Shown here: positions 45,612-57,004 of the stretch, in pieces | Layout of the letters: every line of letters begins with the position of its first letter | Numbering within the stretch: the stretch's first letter is position 1 | The notes under the pieces: model-generated | Database searches by the model: none | Told to the model about the DNA's origin: nothing | Seen by the model: only the letters and a program-made list of their open reading frames with translations | From: Zerene cesonia | Lineage: Eukaryota; Arthropoda; Insecta; Lepidoptera; Pieridae | Direction: 5' to 3' | DNA length: 64,000 nucleotides | Assembly (NCBI RefSeq): GCF_012273895.1 | Contig: NC_052123.1 | Span: 4,785,482 to 4,849,481, forward strand | Program-made: the position numbers and the translations under genes

Positions 45612-45889
45612 TTTTAGTTTTATAGCATTGAAATGCTTTATAAATGAGACATTTTGAAAGAATAGAAAAAATTTGATCACGAGGCAGGATTCGAACCTGC
45701 GTTTCTTGCCTAACCGTAGCAACGCCTAGCCTCTAGGCCACCCGTGATCCTGCCACAGTAATCGAATTTCTTCTACTCTTTCGGTTTCATGTGCCTAAGG
45801 GGCACCCCTACCCCGGCTACGGTTAGGCAAGAAACGCAGGTTCGAATCCTGCCTCGTGATCAAATTTTTTCTATTCTTTCAAAATTTCT
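45612..45889. mobile_element. S4: palindromic tRNA-like retroelement with 19-bp duplication
   Basis: Starts about TTTTAGTTTTATAGCATTG. Arms 45646-45720 and 45816-45890 are inverted copies with one mismatch in 75 bp. Each arm carries the 3' half of a tRNA-like sequence (T-arm GCAGGTTCGAATCCTGC). CACAAAATTATCTTTTAAT flanks it at 45593-45611 and 45890-45908 (the right arm's last base overlaps). The long duplication points to target-primed reverse transcription rather than a DNA transposase. Confidence 0.75.
45677..45747 (-). repeat. tRNA-like sequence inside S4 (not a functional tRNA)
   Basis: On the minus strand a 71-nt cloverleaf can be drawn: acceptor TCACGGG/CTCGTGA (one G-T pair), short D arm GCC/GGC, anticodon arm TTGCT-ACGGTTA-GGCAA, T arm GCAGG-TTCGAAT-CCTGC. 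Loop base 33 is C instead of the invariant U and the D arm has only three pairs, so I read it as tRNA-derived and dead as a tRNA. Confidence 0.55.
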
Positions 45890-47399
45890 CACAAAATTAT
45901 CTTTTAATACACGTACTTATTGTTGTATAAAAAAGAGGCCAAATTTGACTTCGAGGTCTATTTCCAAGCAAATTTTTCACCAAAATGTAATCCGACATGA
46001 AATGATTTATATAACGGAATTAATATTCGCTTTTCGCCAAAATTTAAATGAATTATGAGTTTAGAATGAAATATTAACATTAATAAGGAATTTATCAAAA
46101 ATACTTTTATCGTAACAAACGTTTTGCGAATTTTGAGATTTAAATACATGTGGATTTTACTATTTTCTTTGTTTGGTTTTATTGAAAAAAAAAGTTATTT
46201 GGTGAGATTTATTATTATTATTTGTGTTTATGTTGAAAACAAATATATATTTAATTTTATTTAACTAAAATAACAGAATGAGAATTGGTGTATTCAATAG
46301 TATGAAAATATTTACTCTGTATTACAAATATAAATATTGGAAATACTTCGATTTATTTGCTCAAATATGTTCAACTTCTTTTCAATAAAGATATATATAT
46401 TTTAATGTACTGTAACTCTAAAATACAACAAAATTTATCTATATCTATCCGTCTATAATACCTCCAGTAGATTTATTGTAAACAAATCAAATAAACGAGC
46501 AATAAAGCTTGTTCTCTTTTCACTATAAAACTTCACTTTCACTATAACCATTTTTGCGTGAAAACCTTACAAACAAACATAAATACAAAAGTTTCATCAT
46601 TCCAATATTAGTCTAGAAGAATAATAGATCCAATATACGATAGTTTAATAATATTTATATAGTATATATATTTTGTCACTTCAATCGGAACCAAACCGCA
46701 ATTTACACAATATCAAGTAATATTATATCGATTTCATAACTAATATAGTTCGTAAACCGACCTGACCACAACATCAGTCGTGGGAACCAGTCTGCATCTT
46801 ACAATTCGCTGTCGGACTTTTACAAGCAGATCAATTTACCAATTATCACCATTTTATCATAGGTACCAGACCCCAAATGAAACAAGAGGCTAAGAATTTC
46901 TCCCCATGTCAAACACTTTTGGTTGAATGTAAGATTTTGAAAGAGCAACTACAGAGTTACTTGCCGGCTCTTCTCTGTAGAAACTGCTTACTGAACTGGT
47001 GGTAAATTTACTGTGTTATAACGAGTCAAAAGTGCTTCCAGAAGACTAAGAAGTTTGAGTTTGACTTATGTGACTTTAAATTCTATTCTTTAACTATCAT
47101 CATTCCAAATTTCATCTAAATCGGTTCTATTTATGCATATAAGCGAAACAGGTAGGCTTCCGAATTTATGATAATTAATAAACTACTTATCCTTATATAA
47201 ATTTTCAATGTTGCATTATATAACTCATTTATTTTTAAGCCACTTATATGTATGTATATTGTTATGTAAAATTTGTTAGTTTGTTTATCGATCTATCGCG
47301 TAACGAAGCGACTTTATGATATGATTATTGCCTAGAGACAGTCGAGGCTAAAGTGACTTTTCATAGCGCTGAAACATTTCACGCCCATGGAATTTTCTA

Positions 47400-47612
47400 T
47401 CCTACTATCCTATCCTACTTATATTATAAATGCGAAAGTTTGTAAGGATGTGTGTGTGTTTGATGCTCTTTCACGTAAAAACTTCTGAACCGATTGCACT
47501 ACAATTTGGTACGTAGACAGCTGGACAACTGGAATAACATACGGGCAACTTTTTATCCTGATATTCCTACGGGATACGGACTTACGCGGGTGAAACCGCG
47601 GGGCGCAGCTAG
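47400..47612 (+). mobile_element. HLE-1 copy
   Basis: One of the best preserved copies: doubled start TCCTACTATCCTATCC, and intact end hairpin plus GGGGCGCAGCTAG|T. Confidence 0.75.
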
Positions 47613-48068
47613 TGATGGCATAAGCTGTGGGCGGGAAGCTGGTTCAAAATAAATATTTCATATAACCTCCTATATAGTTAAATGAAAAATGAACGCCTGT
47701 GCTAATAATGATGGGATATTTCCTTTAACAGCGGTTCCTATATAATTCATGAACAAACACGTAATTAATAAATTTCATACGCGTATATCACGACACACCC
47801 ATGTCTAAGCAAACATTATCAAATAAGTTACCGCCTTTGTAGATGTCTTACTTAGATAATGAGTAATTAATACTTAATTATTAACATGATAAGTTTTGTA
47901 TGTTTGTATTCGGGTTTTAATTAAGTTTTTTATGTTGTATATATATGAAAATGTTATTGTTAATTTAAAATAAAAGAATAAACATAAATTCTTTTAAACC
48001 CCGGAACAGTAGTACACAATTTGATTGACTTTGAAACATAGATAGACGGAATAGTGGAATAAATAACA

Positions 48069-48239
48069 TCCTACTCATATTGCAAACGCAAATGTTGTAA
48101 GTACGTATGACTGTTTAATGTTTGTTACTCTTTCACGTGAAAACAGCTGATCGTATCTATGTGGAATTTAGTACAGACATAGATAGTCTGGATTAGCGTA
48201 TTACTTTTTAACCGAGTGACGCCGCGGGCTACAGCTAGT
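48069..48239 (+). mobile_element. Diverged HLE-1-like copy
   Basis: Starts TCCTACTCATATTGCAAACG and ends CCGCGGGCTACAGCTAG. The middle (GTTACTCTTTCACGTGAAAA, GATAGTCTGGATTAGCG) marks a distinct subfamily, which also recurs in decayed form at 7960-8108. Confidence 0.55.
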
Positions 48240-48621
48240 CTACCCACACTAATTTAGAACATTTTCATTCATAGAATTCAGTGTGTAACCGAAATCTCTT
48301 AACAATTAGTGTGAACCGCAGAGATTTATAACAAAGCGCGTGTGGTGCAAGTCAGGCGATCTAGCGTTGTTTGAACTAGATATCCGTCCGCGGCTTCGCT
48401 CGTGTACTCAAAGGTAATGCTCATATAAGTGACCTTTTTCAATCTTTATCTTCACATATCAACCAAAATTATCACAATTTATATTTTAAATAAATTGTAA
48501 TAATCCATCATTCGATTAAATTTAGTTAATCAACCGACTTCAAGAAACGAGGTTATAATTTAACAGTACCCTTTTGCTTAGCAATCTCAGAACTTTCGAC
48601 TGAGTGAAATGATTTTGATGA

Positions 48622-48772
48622 TTCTCTTATCATTTAGGAGAATGAGAAATAGACGTTGGCCGATTCTCAGATCTACCCGATATGCACACAAAAATTCATG
48701 AGAATCGTTCCAGCCGTTTCGGAGGAGTACGTTAACTATTATTTGTGACAAGAGAATTTTATATATAGGATT
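48622..48772 (-). mobile_element. HLE-9 copy, CTAG end missing
   Basis: GACGTTGGCCGATTCTCAG, CAGCCGTTTCGGAGGAG and GTGACAAGAGAATTTTATA blocks are present. Confidence 0.55.
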
Positions 48773-49245
48773 AGAGAGATAATAACAATCGCTTCCGCTC
48801 ATGACTTGTCGCCACGAAACAGGATATTGCTGTCTAGCGGGCGGTTCTGCTCCCCTGACTCTATACAAAGGTGGGAAACTCCGCTTTGTTGTGGCCAGTG
48901 GTTGACAACCCTCGGCGGGTTGCTTTTTATATTTTTTCTCAATTTTTAATACACTATCTTTGTTTTGTTGCGATTTTTACGTCATTAATTTGAAATGCTC
49001 GCTGTTCGCTCCTGTTCTGCTATAGTGTTGTTTATCTATGAATAAGTTTTATAGAAGCTTGTTTTTCACGTTTTTGTTCATGGTTTTTTGGTTGTTTGAG
49101 TAAATAGTTCAAGTAAATATTTTTTAAAAGAATGCGATTCAGTTGGATTCTGGGAACTACGCCTAGACTTATTAAGAACTAAATTGGTGATAGTGAATGA
49201 ATACGACTGATATAGCCATTTTGATAACTAATAAATATTGTTTAG

Positions 49246-49408
49246 TGGAGACCACGGCTCGGCAAACGTAGCGTAGGGCGCCCTGTGACTCGGTGGAGTG
49301 ATGACATACAATAGGTAGCAGGCAAAAACTGGCAGCAAGAAACTTTTAATCGGGCCAAATGGCGTGCCATAGGAGAGGCCTACGTCCAGCAGTGGACATA
49401 CAAAGGCT

Positions 49409-49410
<2 letters not shown>
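49246..49410 (+). pseudogene. LINE reverse-transcriptase C-terminus remnant
   Basis: One frame reads WRPRLGKRSVGRPVTRWSDD then IQ-stop-VAGKNWQQETF and KWRAIGEAYVQQWTYKG-stop. The GRPxTRWSDD and WRxxGEAYVQQWT motifs are typical of the last ~60 residues of insect non-LTR retrotransposon polymerases. An internal stop and loss of everything upstream mark it dead. A (GA)n run follows the stop codon. A shorter relic of the same end in reverse is at 17571-17610 (TCCACTGTTGGACATAGGCCT). Confidence 0.75.

Positions 49411-49411
<1 letters not shown>

Positions 49412-49440
<29 letters not shown>
49412..49440 (+). repeat. (GA)n microsatellite at LINE end
   Basis: It directly follows the stop codon of the LINE remnant and may be the element's own simple-repeat tail. 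Confidence 0.85.
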
Positions 49441-49445
<5 letters not shown>

Positions 49446-49795
49446 GTTTTAATAATTCCAAAACACGCTTTATAATACCTACTTGCTGTTATTCATTATA
49501 CAGTGTATACGTGAAGAAATTATTTAATCCTGACGATCCTAATTAGGGTGATAAGATAAACTCGTGAAATTATTGTATTGTCACCAATAAGTTTATTAAG
49601 TCTGAATTACTCTCCGTTTAAGTGTGTAAAATGGAGTCTAAAGGAGTCGGTTACATACAAACATACAGGTGGAGCTAATAAAAGCGTGTTAAAAACCTAT
49701 ACAATTAGATGCGTTGTTTCTATATGTATAACCTTACCTGCCAGGATACCTATTTAATACAAAAATGTGATTAAATCTGACTTTTTTATGCAAGA

Positions 49796-49995
49796 CTAGC
49801 TGCGCTCGCGGTTTCACCCGCGTAAGTCCGTATCCCGTAGGAATATCGGGATAAAAAGTTGCCTATATGTTTTTTCAGTTGTCCAGCTGTCTACGTACCA
49901 AATTTCATTGCAATCGGTTCAGTAGTTTTTGCGTGAAAGAGCAACAAACACACACACATCCTTACAAACTTTCGCATTTATAATATTAGTAGGAT
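49796..49995 (-). mobile_element. HLE-1 copy
   Basis: Well preserved from CTAGCTGCGCTCGCGG to ATATTAGTAGGAT. An HLE-9 copy starts 15 bp further on. Confidence 0.75.
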
Positions 49996-50009
49996 TACTT
50001 ATAATACCA

Positions 50010-50185
50010 CTAGCTGTACCCGGCAAACGCTGTTCTGCCTTACTCTTATCATTTAGGAGTATGAAAACAGATGTTGGCCGATTCTCATAGATACCGGATA
50101 AGCACAAAAAATTTCATCAAAATCGGTCAAGCCGTTTCGGAGGAGTATGGCAACGAAAACTGTGACACGAGAATTTTATATAATA
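50010..50185 (-). mobile_element. HLE-9 copy
   Basis: Family description: CTAGCTGTACCCGGCAAACG, CTTACTCTTATCATTTAGG, GATGTTGGCCGATTCTCA, CAAGCCGTTTCGGAGGAG and GTGACACGAGAATTTTATA blocks. This copy is complete. Confidence 0.6.
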
Positions 50186-50614
50186 CCATAAATCTATCTA
50201 TACATCACGACATATCATCTAATTCAAAGCACATGCTTTAAATTAAAGACATATTTAGAATTTTTTATACAATATACATAGAAGAGAATAACAAAACAAT
50301 ATCATTTGTCTATTGAAATAAAGGGAAATTCATCCATCAGTCTATATAAAAAGGTCGATAAATCAATCTTTCCCCATACCTATCCTGGAAATGAGGAACA
50401 GAAAAATTATATTCCAACCCAAAGAGCGTACTTAGCATGACTCCAAAAACCCTCGAGTCCTTAGCAGGTTATTATTACTTTCTCGCGTTTACTCGTTTTA
50501 GGGTGCCGTGGAACAATCTTAAAAAAAAAAATTTTACCCCACATACTTTACGCCTGTACCAACTCTGGACTTTAAGACTGTTGGTATCGATTTATTTTCA
50601 AAGCGTGTAACTGA

Positions 50615-50800
50615 GCTGGAGGTTCGCCTGATGGTAAGTCAGCACTATTCGGTGAGTTAACTATGTGTTGCCTGTTTATGAGGGAAAAAGGGGTTTGCAA
50701 AGGAATGAACTGGGTAAGAGAAATGGTTACGGGTCTCCTCCATTCCGAAAGAACACACGAAAGAAACACAGTAGCATGTTACTGTTTCACGCCAATCTTC
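50615..50800 (+). mobile_element. S3 repeat
   Basis: GAGCTGGAGGTTCGCCTGATG, AAACACAGTAGCATGTTACTG and TTTCACGCCAATCTTCCGTGG. Confidence 0.5.
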
Positions 50801-51614
50801 CGTGGGGATGCGTTTAATTTACAAAACATCTGAACTATCTCTTATTTATAGACTCGTATCAAGGTACGTGATACAGAATTAATTAAGGAAATTTTGAATA
50901 AAAATAAAGAGACAAAATTAAATACATGTACTTTGCAGAGTTTCTTTGATGCGTCAAGTCTCGATGCGGGTACATTTATTTTAATGAATACTTTTATTTC
51001 CACTTTGTGTATCATTCGAGTATAATATATTTTGTGTATATTATTTACTATTTTTATGTAAAATATCTTATACCTTCTTAAAAGTTCTAGTTTTATAACG
51101 TCATTGTTACAGCTTTTTAGGACGTCCACGTATAGGCCACAACCAACGTTATAAAATTAAGGGGTAAAAGCCTCTTTAATATCACCGGTTTTAAAGTATT
51201 CATGAGCGATGACCATATATGGCCAAGCCACTTCCTGCTCCGCTGTAAAAACTCTACGGAACCCGCATTTGAAGGCAGACACACACTTAACCAGACCTGA
51301 AGTATTGGCTCACTCGAGCGTTCAATCCGTTGAAAAGAATTTCCTTACCAACGGAAATTGCCTGAAAAATGAAAGCCCCGAAGCTCCCACGAATTTTCGG
51401 ACACGAGTTAATACTTGTTTATTTATTAGCCGAAATGAATTATTGCGACATTTATTTTGCAGTTTAAATTTAGGTTATATCTAGACTTATATTGCGAATG
51501 GGAATTCGTTTGTTTGTATTGAATGGGCTCCGAAACTAATGGACCGATTGGAAAATTTCTTTTACCAATTGAAAGCCACATTATCTGTCAGTGTATTTGG
51601 TTACTTTTAATTTT

Positions 51615-51786
51615 AATTTTCAGTTTTATAGCATTGAAATGCTTTATAAATGAGAAATTTTGAAAGAATATAAAAAATTTGATCACGAGGCAGGATTCGA
51701 ACCTGCGTTTCTTGCCTAACCGTAGCAACCGTAGCAGGTTCGAATCCTGCCTCGTGATCAAATTTTTTCTATTCTTTCAAAATTTC
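51615..51786. mobile_element. S4 second copy, shorter palindrome
   Basis: Same start (CAGTTTTATAGCATTGAAATG) and arms as the first copy, but the middle is collapsed to a short loop (GTAGCAACCGTAGC). Flanks TTACTTTTAATTTT (51601-51614) and TTACTTTTGATTTT (51787-51800) match at 13 of 14 positions, a plausible target duplication. Confidence 0.7.
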
Positions 51787-53314
51787 TTACTTTTGATTTT
51801 TTCTGACTCGGGTTCAACCGGGCGGAGTCTATACGTGTTAGCTATATTTGCAGTGTAAATGTAGGCGTGACGGATAGATTGTAGGGCTTTATGTTTTAAG
51901 ATGAATGGACTATGTCTATCTAGTTTATATAGATTTCTTTGTCATTAATTTAACTCGTCTGGCTACATTCGAATGATATTAAGCTCTGACGCAATAATGT
52001 ATTGTCATAAGCTTGACATCTCTCTCTCTTACTCTATGTGTGTGTCTGTGTGTGTGGCTCCGTAGTCTAGTATATTTACTAATTAACATGAAATCCACTG
52101 CTAGTATTGCTTGTACCAGAACAGTATATAAGCTATAGAAATACATTTGCTTAATTCACACAATTGTTACATACAGTTACATATACCTACCTAACAGTAA
52201 CATAAAACCTAGATTTAACCTCAATCAGAAACAATCCACACGAAGGCGATCTAAAACACTCAAAGTTCGCGCGAATAAAAACTTTGTAAGAAACACAGCG
52301 CCTTTTTAATTAGGCTTTATCTCCCTTCGACAGCCGAGTGGGAGTTCGGGAAGTCAATAATTACCTTTGCTCACGGTCAAAGGATGGGTAGCGGTAAGTG
52401 ACGGGCGGAGGCGGGAGCGATAAACTAGAACCTAAATTAGTTGGCCTGTTCAATCTTTGACAGATTATATATGCAGCTACATTGTAATCTAATCTCTCTC
52501 CTCTTTTTTTCTTAATTGTTATTATTATAAATTTAAATAGTTTTATGTTTTAGGGCAGTGTCGTTCATGGCTGAAGAGCCCGATTCTGGAACGACAACAA
52601 CGCCCGCAAGTCCTACATTTAAATGTTAGTACCTAAACATAATTTATGTATTCAGCTAGACGCTTTGATAAGCGCTTTTGGATAGACGCTTCTCTTTCTT
52701 CTTACTTATCACCGGTTAAGAATGGATTTGAATTTCTATAGAAATACTATAGAGAAAAATAAGCTGGAGGAGGATAAGTCGTTCTTTCAAACAGTGCGTA
52801 AAATGTATCAATCATGGTATCATTAACAAGCTTCGTTGAAAGAATAATTTGTAATGACAGTTAATGTATATAAATGAGTTTGTTTATATACAAAGTGATG
52901 TAATGTTGAAAAACCAACACCGAGCACCCCCAAATGAAGGTGGCGATTCGAGAATCGTCGAGATGTTAGCCTGAAAGCTACATCTTACTATAAATGGTGT
53001 AGTAAAAAAACTATTGTAACGGCTGGTCATACACATCGTATTTACAATGTAAAAAAAAACCGCTAACATGGAAATCGCTCCCAAAACCGCTCCGCTCATA
53101 CGCCCGCTCCGCTCACCACCATAGCCGCAACCCCAAGCACTACTTCTAATTGCATCTCGGCACTGCTCAATCGAATTAGAACACGCTTTGTTAACATTTC
53201 AAGACGGAGTTGTGATATTTCACGCCATTATTTACGTTATTGTATTAAATTTAAGTTAAATTTATATTAATTTTTAAGTGGTTGGAATTAGAGAATTTCA
53301 CACTATCACACTAA

Positions 53315-53517
53315 TCCTACTTCCTACTAATATTATAAACGCGAAGGTTTGTAAGAATGTGTGTGTTTGTTGCTCTTTCACGCAGAGTACTGAACCGATT
53401 GCAATGTAATTTGGTACGTAGACAGCTGGACAACTGGAATAACATATAGGCAACTTTCCATCTCAATATTCCTACGGGATACGGACTTACGCGGGTGAAA
53501 CCGTGGGTCGCAGCTAG
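53315..53517 (+). mobile_element. HLE-1 copy
   Basis: Starts TCCTACTTCCTACTAATATT; ends ACCGTGGGTCGCAGCTAG. Confidence 0.7.
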
Positions 53518-53805
53518 TCTTTAACAAATTATATAAACCTCGCAATTACTAAATAATGTAACTGAACCTACTCATTTATAAAAAGAAACACAAAACATCC
53601 AGCATTTTTCTCAAGTCGGTCACAAAAAAACAAACTCCAAGTATTCACGAAGCCAACCAAACAACGAAGTTCCGAGCGACGCCGCGGGGCGAGGCTAGTT
53701 AGCTCTTGGAAAGTTCTCTCAAAAGAAAACGTTCGCTAACTCGCAAATGTATTGGCACTGCTAATAAATGGCGCGTAGTTTTTAAAACTTCGATTTAACT
53801 TATTA

Positions 53806-54021
53806 CTAGCTGCGCCTCGCGGTTTCACCCGCGTAAGTCCGTATCCCATAGGTATATCGGAATAAATAGTTACCTATATGTTAATCCAGTTGTCCAGCTG
53901 TCTACGTAGTAAATTTCATTGCAATCGGTTCAGTATTCTTTGTGTTAAAAGCAACAAACACACACACATCCTTACAAACTTTCGCATTTATAATTTTAGT
54001 TCGATAGTAGGATAGTAGGAT
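53806..54021 (-). mobile_element. HLE-1 copy
   Basis: Full length, with a repeated TAGTAGGATAGTAGGAT terminus that abuts the start of an HLE-3 fragment at 54024. Confidence 0.75.
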
Positions 54022-54023
54022 TA

Positions 54024-54152
54024 CTAGCTGTACGCCCCGGCTCCGTTCGGGTAGACATATGTAGTTTTTTTTTTCATAGCGAGCAACTGATGGTAAGCGA
54101 TCACCAGCGCCCATGAAGATTTGCATAGGCAGAGCCGGGATGAGCGTCTATT
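54024..54152. mobile_element. Mosaic of three repeat fragments
   Basis: 54024-54060 is the CTAGCTGTACGCCCCGGCTC end of an HLE-3-like copy. 54079-54132 is an S3 fragment (TGATGGTAAGCGATCACCAG). 54133-54152 is the GCCGGGATGAGCGTCTATT end of an HLE-4-like copy. It is either serial insertion or template switching. Confidence 0.5.
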
Positions 54153-54421
54153 AATAAATAAATCATAGAATACCGAAAACACTCCGAATAAATTAACCGG
54201 TTTTTATATCAGCCGACAAACAAAAACCGGTATTATTACGATTCAAACTTTAATATTGTACAAACTGAGATAGCGGTAATATGTTTATTTTCGGCACTTT
54301 TCTTCAAGCGTGATAAACATTAATATTTATTTTACTTAATTTTTATCTGAGTACTGTTCCGTCACGCGGCGTTGCTTTGACATCTTGTACAAATATTTGT
54401 TTTCAGACGTCTTATATCTAA

Positions 54422-54628
54422 CTAGCTGCGCCCCGCGGTTTCACCCGCGTAAGTCCGTATCCCGTAGGATATCGGCATAAAAAGTTGCCTATATGTTATT
54501 CCAGTTGTTCAGCTGTCTACGTACTAAATTTCATTGCAATCGGTTCAATAGTTTTAGCGTGAAAGAGAAACAAACACACACACATCCTCACAAACTTTCG
54601 CATTTATAATATTAATAGGAAGTAGGAT
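54422..54628 (-). mobile_element. HLE-1 copy
   Basis: Well preserved: CTAGCTGCGCCCCGCGG start and ATATTAATAGGAAGTAGGAT end. Confidence 0.75.
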
Positions 54629-54754
54629 TTCGTTGCATTCTACTCTTGTAAAGTAATTAGAAATAGAGATACAGGATAGAATAGACAGTTGAATAAAAAA
54701 AATCTTCTAAAAGTAGAAGAATCAGTACTTTGAACGTTTATTATATACACAAGG

Positions 54755-54968
54755 GTGACTGACTGACTGAACTATTAATTATAACGCACAGCATAAACTA
54801 CTGCACCGATCGGGCTGAAATTTGACATGCAGGTAGCTAGTATGATGTAAGCATCCACTAGGAAAGTAGTTTGGGAAATTCTACCCCTAAAGGGATAAAA
54901 TAGGATATGAAAGATTGTCCTGTGAAAATTTATTTTAACGTGCGGGCGAAGCTGCGGGCAACAGCTAA
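54755..54968 (+). mobile_element. HLE-6 copy
   Basis: GGGTGACTGACTGACTGAAC start, and GGGCGAAGCTGCGGGCAACA GCTAA end with CTAG mutated. Confidence 0.6.
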
Positions 54969-55093
54969 TATAGCTAGTACTTAAACAAATAAGCCTATTT
55001 TGGGTAAAGGGTAGGAACTTTGACAGCCCTTTGTGTAACCTAACCCTAAGAATCTTAAATCCTAACCCTTATCAAATCTGATCTAATGGAAAT

Positions 55094-55240
55094 ATCAAGC
55101 TGAAAAGTTTATTTGTTTGAACGTGCTAATATCAGGAACTAATGGACCGATTTCAAAAATTCTTTCACCCTTGGATGTGCACGTGATTCTTCAGTCCTAT
55201 ACGCTATATCGCGTACCACGAGCGAAGCCGGGGTGCAGCG
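55094..55240 (+). mobile_element. HLE-5 copy, decayed
   Basis: ATCAAGCTGAAAAGTTT and GAGCGAAGCCGGGGTGCAGC blocks present; the start and the terminal CTAG are lost. Confidence 0.5.
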
Positions 55241-55284
55241 ATATCTGTAAACCACAGTTCATAAACTGTCATCATATAAATATA

Positions 55285-55458
55285 CTAGCTGCACGCCGCG
55301 GCTCCGTCCGGGTAGTCATTTATCGATTTAAAATAAAATTAACTACTCTCTTACACCTTTTAAACTTCTCTCTCTCTTATATCTTTAAGGTCAAACCTTA
55401 AAGATATAAGAGAGATCAAACTGCACATGGTATGCAAATTTGATTAAAATCAGTTGAG
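55285..55458 (-). mobile_element. HLE-3 copy carrying a perfect hairpin
   Basis: Starts CTAGCTGCACGCCGCGGCTC. The middle is interrupted by a 21-bp inverted repeat (55371-55415) not found in the other copies. Confidence 0.6.
55371..55415. repeat. 21-bp perfect inverted repeat
   Basis: TCTCTCTTATATCTTTAAGG then T (55371-55391) pairs perfectly with 55395-55415 around the 3-nt loop CAA. It lies inside an HLE-3 copy. Confidence 0.85.
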
Positions 55459-56784
55459 TATACACACATACAGATATGTGTTACACACACATATGTGTTA
55501 CGCACACATATATGTTAGTACTATGTTAAGATACAAACACACTTCCGTTAAGGTCACTTAAAACAAAACCATTGCATTCGTAATATTAACCTCAATCCCA
55601 TAAAACAAGGGCAGTATATGCAAAAAAAGCAGATAAAACACATCTAGGCCATGCGACACAAACAATTTACTTCGAACCGAATAAAAGCTTATTTTCAAAG
55701 ACATAACCGTATCGTGTTAAACGTCTCTGTATTGCCAAGTCGCCAGATTGGACAGTGGAGAAACAAGTTTATTTTACAAGATATTACGGCAAAAAATACT
55801 ATTAAATTCTCTGTCTGGATGCGTAATTTTCTTGCTTTTCAAATGCGTTTATACGGTGGGTAGTTCGGTTGGCGTATAGACCGGAAAGCAAATTTATGAA
55901 CCAATTTCAATCGCTTAATATGTGAATTATATAATGATTTAATTAATTTAAGAATTGCATACGTCATTTATTATAATAATATTCAAGTGTTTGGGGACGA
56001 TACATTGATAAACGGATTAGCACAGAATTTAAATATTAAGGTACCTATTTCTTTTTGTGTGATTCATATGAAGCATTCATCAAAATCGTTCTGTCGAGTC
56101 ATTCGATTTTTACAATCAAACGAGTGATAACACACACTTACTATAATAATGAACTATAAAAATCTACATTGACGTAATAAATAAGACAGTTTTAATTGTA
56201 TACTCTATAAATACATAATTTCTACTGATAGTCGAATAAATATCTATTTATGTAAATTTTTATGGTGTTCGATCAGTCCATTTTATCTTAATAAGTTTAC
56301 AAGATAGTCAATATACAAGTCAAATAAATAAAAATCAACACCTGGTCCCAACCGAGAGAACAACCGATGCTCCGAAGGTCTTAATGCAACTTACGACATC
56401 GCAAACTATGCCAAAATCCAAAATACCCATCACGAAACATTTGGCAAGGAGCGATGTATTGTTTAATTTTTAGTTTTATATCCAAGGACTTGGCTCGGAA
56501 CTGCGCATCGATTTTGTGATTTCTCAAATATAATGTCTGGATTATCTGGAAATTTCGCTTGTACGAACGATATTAAGTGGACGAAGATTCAATAAATGTC
56601 CGATTTAAATCCGCGATGTTTCTATACTACTATATTATTAATTTATATGACATCAGGCTGTTTAATCGTTTCATATGAATGTGATAATAGATGGAAAAAA
56701 CATATTGATACTAATAAACATAGTGATTACTTAATTAGGACAAGTGGTCAAATATACATTGCAACGAATATGCTTATACCTAAA

Positions 56785-56832
56785 CTAGCTTTTGCCAGCG
56801 GGTTTGCACGCGTTAAAAGCCGAGTAGTTTAA
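56785..56832 (-). mobile_element. HLE-2 terminal fragment
   Basis: Only CTAGCTTTTGCCAGCGGGTT, CACGCGTTAAA and GAGTAGTTTAAA remain. Confidence 0.5.
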
Positions 56833-57004
56833 AGTAAAAACGGAGTAGTTTGTTATTAAATTTTAAATTATATTTTTTTTTTCAATGTTGTGTTTTATAG
56901 AAAAAAAATTTATTCCTTTCTTTCTAAAATTTGATATCAACAGGCCCCGTATTCGGGTTAAGTTTGATGCGTCATCTGCATCTAAGCCCGAAAACATGTA
57001 AATA

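Noticed and set aside
45677..45747. Possible functional tRNA gene
   Set aside because: C at loop position 33, a three-pair D arm and placement inside a duplicated palindromic element argue for a tRNA-derived repeat.
51209..51484. 91-codon plus-strand frame in a GC-richer stretch
   Set aside because: No recognisable domain, no start context or splice support; the reverse strand also lacks an Ig motif.
55020..55075. TAACCTAACCCTAAG resembling telomeric TTAGG repeats
   Set aside because: Too short and irregular; no tandem TTAGG array.
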